Assembly (NCBI GenBank): GCA_009927815.1
Contig: RFMI01000062.1
Span: 1-44,025 of the forward strand
Source: Betaproteobacteria bacterium
Lineage (GTDB): Bacteria > Pseudomonadota > Gammaproteobacteria > Burkholderiales > UBA3065
Direction: 5' to 3'
Length of the DNA: 44,025 bases
Both the position numbers and the translations under genes were made by a program. Position 1 is the stretch's first letter; each line of letters opens with the position of its first letter. The notes beneath the pieces are model-generated. The model was not told the origin of the DNA, ran no database searches, and saw only the letters and a list, made by a program, of their open reading frames with translations. Of this stretch, positions 1 through 11,262 are shown one piece after another.

Positions 1-168
1 GATGCCAGCGCGCGCGGCCCTGCACCGGGCGCGATGGAACTGTCGCGCTCCGGCGACACCGCATCCTCCACCATGGGACGTGCCGCCACGGCAACGCCGG
101 CGCCACCGGCCGCCGACGAGCGTGCCCGCGATGCCTTGCGCAACCGTGACCGGGAGGCCCGCCCATGA
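1..168 (+). CDS. hflK: HflK C-terminal end (partial, 5' truncated by window)
   Basis: Frame 1 open from base 1 to TGA 166-168 (...ADERARDALRNRDREARP*); low-complexity tail directly upstream of and overlapping hflC (ATGA). Confidence 0.6.
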   Translation, partial: DASARGPAPGAMELSRSGDTASSTMGRAATATPAPPAADERARDALRNRDREARP

Positions 169-1031
169 ACCGCACCCTGATTAGCGTCGCGGTCGGCGCC
201 TTGGTGGTCCTGATTTTCGGCCTCGGCTCGATCTACACCGTTGACCAACGCCAAAGTGCGATCGTCTTCCAGCTCGGCGAAGTCGTGAATACGGTCGAGG
301 AACCCGGTCTGCACTTCAAGTTGCCGCTGGTGCAGAACGTGCGCTTCTTTGACCGTCGCATCCTGACGCTGGATGCGCCTGAACCCGAGCGCTTTATCAC
401 CTCGGAAAAGAAACGTGCTGGTCGATAGCTACGTCAAGTGGCGCATCAAGGACGTCAAGCAGTTCTACGTGTCGGTTAATGGTGACGAGACGCGTGCGGC
501 CACGCGTTTGGCGCAGACCATCAACTCGAGCCTGCGTGACGAGTTCGGCAGCCGCACCGTGCGCGACGTGGTCTCCGGCGAGCGTGACAAGATCACCGTC
601 GCCATGCGCGAGACCGCCAACGCCGAAGCGCGCAAGATCGGCGTCGAGGTGGTCGATGTGCGCATCAAGCGCGTCGAGCTGCCAGTCGAAGTGAGCGAGT
701 CGGTGTTCCGCCGCATGGAGGCTGAGCGCAAGCGTGTCGCCAATGAGCTGCGGTCCACTGGTTCCGCCGAAAGCGAGCGCATTCGCGCCGACGCCGACCG
801 TCAGCGTGAGGTCATCCTCGCCGAGGCCTACCGCGAGGCGCAGCGCATCAAGGGTGGCGGTGACGCCCGTGCCGCCGAGATTTACGGCAAGGCTTACAGC
901 GCTGACGGCGAGTTCTACGCCTTCTACCGCAGTCTTGAGGCCTACCGGTCGAGCTTCAAAGACCGCTCGGACATGCTGGTGCTCGATCCATCCAGCGAAT
1001 TCTTCAAGTACATGAAGAAATCCGGACGTTG

Positions 1032-1032
<1 letters not shown>
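165..1032 (+). CDS. hflC: Protease modulator HflC (SPFH/band 7), apparent frameshift near 411-413
   Basis: ORF 165-428 (MNRTLISVAVGALVVLIFGLGSIYTVDQRQSAIVFQLGEVV...ERFITSEKK) continues in another frame as NVLVDSYVKWRIKDVKQFY...FFKYMKKSGR to 1032; together a full-length HflC. Confidence 0.9.
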
Positions 1033-3331
<2,299 letters not shown>

Positions 3332-3335
3332 CAAC

Positions 3336-3363
3336 AAAAAACCCGGCCGAGGCCGGGTTTTTT
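3336..3363. terminator. Bidirectional intrinsic terminator between convergent purA and rplI
   Basis: AAAAAA-CCCGGCC-GA-GGCCGGG-TTTTTT, perfect 7-bp stem with A and T tracts on either side. Confidence 0.9.
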
Positions 3364-3377
3364 GTCGTGTGCGGCGA

Positions 3378-3827
3378 TCACACTTCCGCGACCACCACGA
3401 CCTTGACTTCAACCACCACGTCTTGGTGCAGGGCAACGGTGACGGCGTGTTCGCCGAGCGACTTGAGCGGGCCATCGGGCATGCGCACGTTCATCTTCTC
3501 GACTGTCTGACCGGCCTTACCCAGCGCTTCGGCGATGTCGGCGTTGGTCACCGAGCCGAACAATTTGCCATCGACGCCAGCCTTTTGCGCGACCGTGACC
3601 ACCAGGTCGGCCATGGCTTCTGCCTGAGCCTGTGCTGCAGCCAGACGGGCGGCTTCAGCGGCTTCGAGTTCGGCGCGACGGGCCTCAAACGCAGCGATGT
3701 TGTTGCTGGTCGCGCGCTTGGCTTTGCCCTGCGGAATCAGGAAGTTGCGGGCATAGCCGTCCTTGACCTTAACCACGTCACCCAGTTGACCCAGGTTGAC
3801 CACTTTTTCCATGAGGATGATCTGCAT
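3378..3827 (-). CDS. rplI: 50S ribosomal protein L9
   Basis: [36 protein letters not shown]. Confidence 0.97.
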   Translation of the reverse strand: MQIILMEKVVNLGQLGDVVKVKDGYARNFLIPQGKAKRATSNNIAAFEARRAELEAAEAARLAAAQAQAEAMADLVVTVAQKAGVDGKLFGSVTNADIAEALGKAGQTVEKMNVRMPDGPLKSLGEHAVTVALHQDVVVEVKVVVVAEV

Positions 3828-3841
3828 GTCGTGTGCTCCCC

Positions 3842-4105
3842 TCAGTGAAGGTCGGTGTACGGCAGCAGCGCGAGGAAGCGCGCGCGCTTGATCGCTTCCG
3901 ACAGCTGGCGCTGGTAGAACGCACGAGTGCCGGTGATGCGGGCCGGGCTGATCTTGCCGTTTTCGGTGATGAAATCTTTCAGCAGCTCAACGTCCTTGTA
4001 GTCGATTTGCTCGACCTTCTCGGCGGTGAAGCGGCAGAACTTCTTGCGGCGAAACAGCGCCTTGGCGCCATTGTTTTCGCGCTTCTTTTTGAAATCACGA
4101 GCCAT
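3842..4105 (-). CDS. rpsR: 30S ribosomal protein S18
   Basis: [65 protein letters not shown]. Confidence 0.97.
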   Translation of the reverse strand: MARDFKKKRENNGAKALFRRKKFCRFTAEKVEQIDYKDVELLKDFITENGKISPARITGTRAFYQRQLSEAIKRARFLALLPYTDLH

Positions 4106-4134
4106 GTTCTAGTCTCTCTCGGTTCGTCGGGCGC

Positions 4135-4518
4135 TCAGGCGGCCGGTTGTGCAGGGGCTGCGGCGGAGTCGGTGTCGCGGCCAACCAGGCTGCGCGACTT
4201 CTCTTCCTTCATCATCGGCGACGGTTCGGTCTGGGCCTTGTCCATGCGGATGGTGAGGTGGCGCAACACGGCGTCGTTGAACTTGAACGCGTCTTCCAGC
4301 TCGGCCAGGACCTCCGACGAACACTCAATGTTCATCAGTACGTAGTGGGCCTTGTGGATCTTCTCGATCGGGTAGGCCAGCTGACGGCGGCCCCAGTCTT
4401 CCAAGCGGTGGATATGACCACTGCCGTTGGCCACCGTGGCACGGTAGCGCTCGATCATGCCCGGAACCTGCTCTGACTGGTCCGGATGCACGATAAATAC
4501 AATCTCATAGTGACGCAT
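4135..4518 (-). CDS. rpsF: 30S ribosomal protein S6
   Basis: [25 protein letters not shown]...[27 protein letters not shown]. Confidence 0.97.
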   Translation of the reverse strand: MRHYEIVFIVHPDQSEQVPGMIERYRATVANGSGHIHRLEDWGRRQLAYPIEKIHKAHYVLMNIECSSEVLAELEDAFKFNDAVLRHLTIRMDKAQTEPSPMMKEEKSRSLVGRDTDSAAAPAQPAA

Positions 4519-4539
4519 CGCATCTCCTTGTGGATTGAA

Positions 4540-4563
4540 GCCTGCCGGTGCGAACGGTCAGGC
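4540..4563 (-). promoter_or_regulatory. Leader hairpin upstream of rpsF (candidate S6:S18 autoregulatory element)
   Basis: Minus strand GCCTG-ACCGTTCGCACCGG-CAGGC, 5-bp closing stem with CCG-containing apical region, about 20 nt upstream of the rpsF start. Confidence 0.4.
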
Positions 4564-4600
4564 AAGGTGAACGCCAGTTGCCCAGCGCGGAAAGCCAAAG

Positions 4601-4629
4601 ATTATGGCGCCCTAGGCTAGAACGCGCAA
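4601..4629 (-). promoter_or_regulatory. Candidate sigma70 promoter for rpsF-rpsR-rplI
   Basis: Minus strand TTGCGC-N17-CATAAT. Confidence 0.5.
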
Positions 4630-4656
4630 GTCCCCGCAAGGTACGCCCGAGCCGAG

Positions 4657-5397
4657 TTACACCGCGGGCAGGCGTCTTCGGGTCTCGGCCAGGCAAATGC
4701 CGGTGGAGACGGACAGGTTTAGGCTTTCGACCGTGCCGCTCATCGGGATGTGTGCCAGCGCGTCGCAATGTTCGCGGGTCAGGCGCCGCAGGCCACTGCC
4801 CTCAGCGCCCAGCACCCAGGCCATCGGCAGCCGCAGGTCGACGTCGTAGAGCGGCTTGGAGCCGTCCATGTCGGCGCCGACCGTGAGGATGTCCCGATCT
4901 GCCAGCTCCTCCAGGAACCGCGCCAGGTTGGTCACCATCAGGTAGGGCACGGTTTCGGCGGCGCCACAGGCCACGCGCGACACCGCAGGCGTCAGGCCCA
5001 CCGAGCGGTCCTTCGGGGCTACCACGGCGTTCACGCCGAAAGCATCAGCGACGCGCAAACACGCACCCAGATTGTGTGGATCTTGGCAGCCGTCGAGCAC
5101 CAGCAGCAGCAGGTGGTCGCCAGCGGCGTCCATCACCGCGTCAATGTCGGTGGCCAACACCTGCGCTGAGACGCGGGCAATCACGCCCTGATGGCGCGCA
5201 CCGCGGGTCATGCCATCGAGGCGGTCGGTGTTGGCCGGGTGCAGCTTGACCCGGTGCTGCTCGGCCAGCGCGACCAGCGCCTTGAGGCGGCCGTCGCGGC
5301 GGTTGTCGGCGAACCAGATCTCCTGCACCGAGGCCGGGTTCTGCCGCAGGCGCGCGGTGATGGCGTGAAAGCCGAGCAGCAGTTGTCCTTCAGCCAT
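4657..5397 (-). CDS. rlmB: 23S rRNA (guanosine-2'-O)-methyltransferase RlmB (SpoU family)
   Basis: MAEGQLLLGFHAITARLRQNP..., LDGCQDPHNLGACLRVADAFGVNAVV, GAEGSGLRRLTREHCD, IPMSGTVESLNLSVSTGICL. Confidence 0.95.
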   Translation of the reverse strand: MAEGQLLLGFHAITARLRQNPASVQEIWFADNRRDGRLKALVALAEQHRVKLHPANTDRLDGMTRGARHQGVIARVSAQVLATDIDAVMDAAGDHLLLLVLDGCQDPHNLGACLRVADAFGVNAVVAPKDRSVGLTPAVSRVACGAAETVPYLMVTNLARFLEELADRDILTVGADMDGSKPLYDVDLRLPMAWVLGAEGSGLRRLTREHCDALAHIPMSGTVESLNLSVSTGICLAETRRRLPAV

Positions 5398-7666
5398 GGC
5401 GCGGCCCCTTTTTGCCCGCGCTCGTCTTGCCGCTGGTCTTGCGTGCGCCCGAGGCCTTGCGGATGGGCACAACGTCGCCCGCTGAGTCGTCCTCGCCGCC
5501 AGCGACCAGCGTGAAGTCGATGCGCGTGGTCTCGACGTCGGCGCGCACCACTTGCACCGTCAGACGGTCGCCGAGGCGAAACTGCTTGCCGGTGCGCTCG
5601 CCCAGCAGGCGGTGCTTGTCGGCTTCAAAGTGGAAGTAGTCGGTGCCCAGCTCGGAGATGTGCACCAGACCCTCAATGAACACGTCGTCGAGCGTGACAA
5701 AGATGCCAAAGCCGGTGACGGCGCTCACGGTGCCGGCAAACACTTCACCGATACGGTCGGACATGAACATGCACTTAAGCCAGTTCAGAACGTCGCGGCT
5801 GGCTTCGTCAGCGCGGCGCTCGGTCATCGAGCACTGGTTGCCGAGTGCGTTCCAGTCCCCCGCGTCGTAACGCTTCTTTTTGATCACGGCCTTGATGGCG
5901 CGATGCACCAGCAGGTCGGGGTAGCGGCGGATCGGCGAGGTGAAGTGCGCGTAGGCCTCGTAGGCGAGGCCAAAGTGGCCGATGTTGTCGGGGCTATAGA
6001 CCGCCTGACTCAGCGAGCGCAGCATCACCGTTTGCAGGAGTCCGGCGTCGGGCCGCTGACGGATCTGCGCCAGCAATTTGCCGTAATCCTTGGCGCTGGG
6101 TTTTTCGCCGCCGCCCAGACCAAAGCCAAACTCCGCCATAAACGCGCGCAGGTTGTCCAAGCGGTCGGGCGAGGGGCCGTCGTGGATGCGGTAGAGGCCG
6201 GGGTGCTCGTGCTTTTCGAGAATGTCAGCAGCGCAGACATTGGCTGCGAGCATGCACTCCTCGATCAGGCGGTGGGCGTCGTTGCGAACCACCGGCACCA
6301 CGCGGTCGATGCGCCCCTCCGGAGTAAAGAGAATCTGCGTCTCAGTGGTCTCGAAGTCGATGGCACCACGCTGTTCTCGGGCCTTGAGCAAAACGCGGAA
6401 CACCTGGTGCAGGTTTTGCAGCTCGGGCATCAGGCGGGCGGTGTCGTCGTCGGTGGCGCCAGCGTTGAGCGCATCCCAGACGCGGGTGTAAGTGAGCCGC
6501 GCCTGCGAATGCATCACCCCCGGGTAGAAGCGGTAGCCGATGATTTCGCCTTTGGCACTGATCTGCATGTCGCAGACCATGCACAGGCGGTCGACGTGCG
6601 GATTGAGCGAGCACAGGCCGTTGGACAGGCTCTCCGGCAGCATCGGGATCACCCGCCGCGGGAAGTACACCGAGTTGCCACGCTGGATCGCCTCGGTGTC
6701 GAGCGCGTCGCCCGGCTGCACGTAGTGGCTCACGTCGGCGATGGCGACGATCAGGCGGAAATCCTTGCCTTGCGGTTCGCACCACACCGCGTCATCGAAA
6801 TCTTTGGCGGTTTCGCCGTCGATGGTCACCAAGGGTAGTTGGCGGATGTCTTCGCGGCCACGGAGGTCGGTCTTGCGCACCTCGGCCGGGAGCTTGCGCG
6901 CTTGTTCGGCGGCAGCCGGCGAAAACTCGTGCGGCAGATCGTGCTTGCGCAGCGCGATCTCGATCTCCATGCCGGAGTCGCCGTAGTTGCCCAGCACCTC
7001 GGTGACGCGGGCGGTGGCCTCGGCCGACGTTGAGGGCTGCGTCAGAATCTCGACCGTCACCACCTGGCCCGGCCGCGCGCCGCCGTGCTGGCCCGGCGCG
7101 ATCAAGATGTCCTGGGCGATGCGGCGGTTTTCGGCGGCGACGAACCAGACGCCGTTCTCGCAGTAGATGCGTCCGACCAGGCTGCGGTTTTTGCGCTCCA
7201 GCACCTCGACGATCGCGCCTTCGGGACGGCCGCGGTTGTCGCGGCCCTTGAGCCGCACTGCGACGCGGTCGCCATGCAGGACTTGGTGCATCTCGCGCGG
7301 CGACAGCCAAATGTCGGCACTGCCGTTGTCGGGGATGCAAAAGCCGAAGCCGTCGGGGTGGCCATCGACGCGTCCGGCGATCAGGTCGAGTTTGTCCATC
7401 AGGCCGATCGCGCCCTTGCGGTTGCGCAGGATCTGGCCGTCGCGCTCCATGGCCGACAGCCGTCGGCTAAACACGTCGAATTCGGCCGGGGTGATGTCCA
7501 GCAGCTTGGCCAGCTGCACCTCGCCCAGGGGCACGCCCTGCTCGCGCAAAGTGTCCAGAATGAACTCGCGACTGGGCAGGGGGTTGTCGTAGCGTTGGCG
7601 CTCCCGCGCCAGATGAGGGTCCTGCGTGCGGCGTGACGTGTCGGCCGCTTTTTTTCTGTTCTTCAT
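5390..7666 (-). CDS. rnr: Ribonuclease R
   Basis: MKNRKKAADTSRR...; RNB motifs ETAKDFDDAVWCE, SNGLCSLNPHVDRLCMVCDM; C-terminal S1 domain GTVSAVTGFGIFVTLDDVFIEGLVHISELG. ORF upstream of this Met runs through the tRNA-Leu and is not taken as coding. Confidence 0.96.
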   Translation of the reverse strand: MKNRKKAADTSRRTQDPHLARERQRYDNPLPSREFILDTLREQGVPLGEVQLAKLLDITPAEFDVFSRRLSAMERDGQILRNRKGAIGLMDKLDLIAGRVDGHPDGFGFCIPDNGSADIWLSPREMHQVLHGDRVAVRLKGRDNRGRPEGAIVEVLERKNRSLVGRIYCENGVWFVAAENRRIAQDILIAPGQHGGARPGQVVTVEILTQPSTSAEATARVTEVLGNYGDSGMEIEIALRKHDLPHEFSPAAAEQARKLPAEVRKTDLRGREDIRQLPLVTIDGETAKDFDDAVWCEPQGKDFRLIVAIADVSHYVQPGDALDTEAIQRGNSVYFPRRVIPMLPESLSNGLCSLNPHVDRLCMVCDMQISAKGEIIGYRFYPGVMHSQARLTYTRVWDALNAGATDDDTARLMPELQNLHQVFRVLLKAREQRGAIDFETTETQILFTPEGRIDRVVPVVRNDAHRLIEECMLAANVCAADILEKHEHPGLYRIHDGPSPDRLDNLRAFMAEFGFGLGGGEKPSAKDYGKLLAQIRQRPDAGLLQTVMLRSLSQAVYSPDNIGHFGLAYEAYAHFTSPIRRYPDLLVHRAIKAVIKKKRYDAGDWNALGNQCSMTERRADEASRDVLNWLKCMFMSDRIGEVFAGTVSAVTGFGIFVTLDDVFIEGLVHISELGTDYFHFEADKHRLLGERTGKQFRLGDRLTVQVVRADVETTRIDFTLVAGGEDDSAGDVVPIRKASGARKTSGKTSAGKKGPRHG

Positions 7667-7709
7667 TGATTTCCGGTTGGGATTTGCATATATTTCGCCG
7701 TCCTGAATT

Positions 7710-7796
7710 GCCCAGGTGGCGGAATTGGTAGACGCACTAGGTTCAGGTCCTAGCGGTGGCAACACTGTGGAGGTTCGAGTCCTCTCCTGGGCACCA
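7710..7796 (+). tRNA. tRNA-Leu (anticodon CAG), CCA encoded
   Basis: GCCCAGG acceptor pairs with CCTGGGC; anticodon arm CTAGG-TTCAGGT-CCTAG; long variable arm; GGTTCGAGTCC T-arm; ends ACCA. Confidence 0.97.
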
Positions 7797-7804
7797 CGAT
7801 CAAA

Positions 7805-7830
7805 CCCGGCCACTAGCCGGGTTTTTTCTT
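7805..7830 (+). terminator. Intrinsic terminator after tRNA-Leu
   Basis: CCCGGC-CACTA-GCCGGG-TTTTTTCTT. Confidence 0.88.
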
Positions 7831-7937
7831 GTCCTGCGCAGGGTAACGCAAAGGCGATGACTCGTCGCGGAATTTGATTCGTAGCGGCGAGTGCTTGGGC
7901 GTGGCGATATGATAGCCAGCCGCACTCAACTTCTCCG

Positions 7938-9338
7938 GTGACCCGCGCGTTGGCCGACCTCGACCCGATCTCGCAGTTCAAAGTCCCACCGCACTCGCTG
8001 GAGGCCGAGCAGTCGGTGATCGGCGCGCTGCTGCTCGACAACGCCGCTTGGGAGCGCGTGCTTGACAAGGTCAGCGCCGAGGACTTCTACCGCGCCGAGC
8101 ATCGCCTGCTGTTCAAGCACATCGCCACGCTGGTGGACGCCGACCAGCCGGCTGACGCCATCACCGTCATGGAGTCGCTGCAGCGCTCCAACGCGCTGGA
8201 TGCTGCTGGTGGCAGTGCCTATCTCACCAGCCTGGTGGCCAACGTGCCGGGCACCAGCAATGTGCAGAAGTACGCCGAACTGGTGCGCGAGCGCTCGGTG
8301 ATGCGACGACTCCTGGGCGTGGCCAACCAGATCGCCGACAGCACCTTCAACCCCGCTGGTCGCGGCGCCAAGGACCTGCTCGAAGAGGCCGAGAAGCTGG
8401 TGTTCGAGATCGCCGAGTCGCAAGGCCGAAGCACCGTCGGCTTCCAGAAGGTCGACGACCTCATGAAAGAAGTGCTGGACCGTGTGACTGCCCTCTACGA
8501 GCGCGAAAACAAAGACGATGTCACTGGCATTGCCACCGGTTTTAACGATCTGGATGAGCGCACCTCGGGCTTGCAACCGGGCGATCTGATCATCGTCGCC
8601 GGACGCCCGAGCATGGGCAAGACCGCGCTCTCGCTCAACATCGCCGAGCACGTTGCGCTCAACCTGAAAAAGACCGTGGCGGTGTTTTCCATGGAAATGG
8701 GCGGTGCCCAGCTGGTGATGCGGATGCTCGGCTCGGTGGGTAAGCTCGACCAGCACCGGGTGCGCAACGGCAAACTGGGCGACGATGAATGGGACCGCCT
8801 GAGTCTCGCGCTCGACAAGATGCAGGGCGCGCCACTGCACATCGACGAGACCGCTGCGCTCAACCCGTTTGAATTGCGCTCGCGGGCGCGTCGACTGGCG
8901 CGGGATACGGCGGCCACCGGCGGCCTCGGCTTGATCGTCATCGACTACCTGCAGCTGATGAGCGTGCAGGGTGACGGCGAGAATCGTGCCACCGAGATCT
9001 CGGAGATCTCGCGGTCGCTCAAGGCGCTGGCGAAGGAGCTCAAGGTGCCAGTGATCGCCTTGTCGCAGCTCAACCGTAGTCTCGAGCAGCGCCCCAACAA
9101 GCGGCCGGTGATGTCGGATTTGCGCGAGTCGGGCGCCATCGAGCAGGACGCCGACCTGATCCTGTTCATCTACCGCGACGAGGTGTACAACCCCGAGACG
9201 CAAGAGAAAGGTGTTGCCGAGATCATCATCGGCAAGCAGCGCAATGGCCCGATCGGCACCGTGCGACTGGCTTTCCTGGGCGAGCACACGCGCTTCGAGA
9301 ACCTGAGCTATCGCGGCGACTCGCGCCACGATGATTGA
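7938..9338 (+). CDS. dnaB: Replicative DNA helicase DnaB
   Basis: PPHSLEAEQSVIGALLLDN; GDLIIVAGRPSMGKTALSLNIAEH; VIDYLQLM; LSQLNRSLEQRPNKRPVMSDLRESGAIEQDADLILF. Confidence 0.97.
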   Translation: MTRALADLDPISQFKVPPHSLEAEQSVIGALLLDNAAWERVLDKVSAEDFYRAEHRLLFKHIATLVDADQPADAITVMESLQRSNALDAAGGSAYLTSLVANVPGTSNVQKYAELVRERSVMRRLLGVANQIADSTFNPAGRGAKDLLEEAEKLVFEIAESQGRSTVGFQKVDDLMKEVLDRVTALYERENKDDVTGIATGFNDLDERTSGLQPGDLIIVAGRPSMGKTALSLNIAEHVALNLKKTVAVFSMEMGGAQLVMRMLGSVGKLDQHRVRNGKLGDDEWDRLSLALDKMQGAPLHIDETAALNPFELRSRARRLARDTAATGGLGLIVIDYLQLMSVQGDGENRATEISEISRSLKALAKELKVPVIALSQLNRSLEQRPNKRPVMSDLRESGAIEQDADLILFIYRDEVYNPETQEKGVAEIIIGKQRNGPIGTVRLAFLGEHTRFENLSYRGDSRHDD

Positions 9339-9344
9339 GCTGTC

Positions 9345-10723
9345 CTAGAACGGCGCCGATAGTCCAGCGCCTGCGAGCACCGCCCGAAACTCGCCCTGAA
9401 TGCGCACCAGAGCCTCGGCGTTGTCAGCCTCGAAGCGCAAGACCAGGACCGGCGTCGTGTTGGAGCCGCGCACCAGGCCGAATCCGTCGGTGTATTCGAC
9501 GCGCAGCCCATCCAGCGTCACGACTTCGCGTGCGCTTGGGAATTGCGCCTCGCGCTGCAGTTGGGCGATGAGCGCATGGTGGTCGCGGCCGTCAACGCGA
9601 ATCTGCAGCTCCGGCGTGCACAGCGAGTCGGGCAGGGCGGCGAACGCGGCGTCAATGTCGTCACGATGTGACAGGATCTCCAGCAGCCGCGCGCCGGCGT
9701 AGAGACCGTCGTCGAAGCCGAACCAGCGCTCCTTAAAGAACATGTGGCCGCTCATTTCGCCGGCCAGCAGCGCACCGGTCTCGCGCATCTTCGCTTTGAT
9801 CAGCGAGTGGCCGGTCTTCCAGAGGGTCGGCTTCCCGCCATGCTGTCTAATCCAATCAAAGAGATGCCGCGTGCACTTAACGTCAAATATCACTTCGGCG
9901 CCAGGGTTGCGGGATAGCACATCGGCGGCAAACAGCATCAGTTGCCGGTCCGGGAAGATCACCTGGCCTGTGCGCGTGACCACGCCCAAGCGGTCGCCAT
10001 CGCCGTCGAAGGCTAGACCGATGTCGGCGTGACCTTTGGCGAGTTCGGCGATCAGGTCCTCCAGGTTGTGCGGGTCGGACGGGTCCGGGTGGTGGTTGGG
10101 GAAGGTGCCGTCCACTTCGCAGAACAGCTCGGTCACCTCGCAGCCGAGGCGCCGGAACAGCTCGGGCGCCACCGCGCCGGGCGAGCCGTTTCCGCAGTCG
10201 ACAATCACCCGTAGCGGTCGTGCCAGACGCACGTCGCCAGTGATGCGGTCAGGTAAGCCTCGCGCACGTCGGCGGTGCTGTAGTGACCGGGATGCGCGGG
10301 TGCGGGCCCGAAATCGAGCGCCTCGATGCGTCGTCGCAGACCCTGGATCGCCTCGCCCGAGAGCGTTTCGCCGGCCAGCACCATCTTCAGGCCGTTGTAT
10401 TGCGGCGGGTTGTGACTGCCGGTCACCATTACGCCGCCGCCCTGATGCAACTGGTGCACCGCGAAGTACAGCATCGGTGTCGCACAGACGCCGATGTCGG
10501 TGACGTGTACACCGGTGGCCTGCAGGCCCTCGGCCAGCGCGTCGCTGAGGTCCGGGCCTGACAGGCGCCCGTCACGACCGATGACCAAGTGGCTCTGGCC
10601 GCGCGCCCGCGCCTCGGCGCCGATGGCGCAGCCGATCTGCGTCACCGCGGCGGGGGTGAGGTGAGTGTCGACCACCCCGCGGATGTCGTAGGCCTTGAAC
10701 AAACTGGCTGCGGGGATGGTCAT
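9345..10723 (-). CDS. algC: Phosphomannomutase/phosphoglucomutase (AlgC family), apparent frameshift near 10247
   Basis: ORF 10205-10723 (SLFKAYDIRGVVDTHLTP...GVMVTGSHNPPQYNGLKM) continues in another frame as RITGDVRLARPLRVIVDCGNGSPGAVAPELF...GLAFDGDGDRLGVV to 9345; adding one C restores YLTRITGDVRLARPLR. Confidence 0.92.
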
Positions 10724-10735
10724 GGCGGTCTCCGG

Positions 10736-11155
10736 TCAGCCGCGGGTGTTGGACTGCGGCTCGAATGCCGGCAGCTCGACCACCGGCGCTGGCGTCCAGC
10801 CTGGCTTACGGTGCTCGGCGACCACATTGGTGAAGACGCCGCCGCGCACGTACCAGCGTGCGGTCAAGCGCATGAAGCGCGGTTGGGTAGCCGCCACCAG
10901 ATCGTCGAGGATGCGGTTGGTGACCGCCTCGTGGAAAGCGCCCTCGTCGCGGTAGCTCCACATGTAGAGCTTCAAGCTTTTTAGCTCGACGCAGGCTTGG
11001 TCGGCGATGTAGTCGAGCGTGAAGTGCGCGAAATCTGGCTGGCCGGTCTTGGGGCACAGGCAGGTGAACTCCGGGATCTCCATATGGATCAGGAAATCGC
11101 GTTCGGGCTTGGGATTGGGGAAGGTCTCGAGGGTTTTGCTGGGTTGTAGGGCCAT
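10736..11155 (-). CDS. queF: NADPH-dependent 7-cyano-7-deazaguanine reductase QueF
   Basis: [58 protein letters not shown]. Confidence 0.95.
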   Translation of the reverse strand: MALQPSKTLETFPNPKPERDFLIHMEIPEFTCLCPKTGQPDFAHFTLDYIADQACVELKSLKLYMWSYRDEGAFHEAVTNRILDDLVAATQPRFMRLTARWYVRGGVFTNVVAEHRKPGWTPAPVVELPAFEPQSNTRG

Positions 11156-11262
11156 GGGCTGGGTCTGGTGCTGGATGTTGGGTAGAATCGCGAAATTGTA
11201 GCCTAGCCACGGCGTCCGACCTCTGCGGTCGCCTGTCCGATCATGCGTCTGACCTGTCCGCC

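Noticed and set aside
5552-6838. 428-aa plus ORF opposite rnr
   Set aside because: Antisense shadow of RNase R catalytic domain.
7700-7935. tRNA-Leu as an integration site for a mobile element
   Set aside because: tRNA is followed directly by its terminator and dnaB; no integrase or duplicated tRNA 3' end seen.
7667-8068. N-terminal extension of the RNase R ORF
   Set aside because: Would translate through the antisense of tRNA-Leu and overlap dnaB; RNase R start placed at the Met at 7666.
7926-9329. 467-aa minus ORF opposite dnaB
   Set aside because: Antisense to a clear DnaB; composition (His/Gln/Val-rich) is that of antisense translation.
11156-11262. Possible preQ1 riboswitch upstream of queF
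   Set aside because: Short leader with no preQ1 aptamer-like stem/A-rich tail visible.
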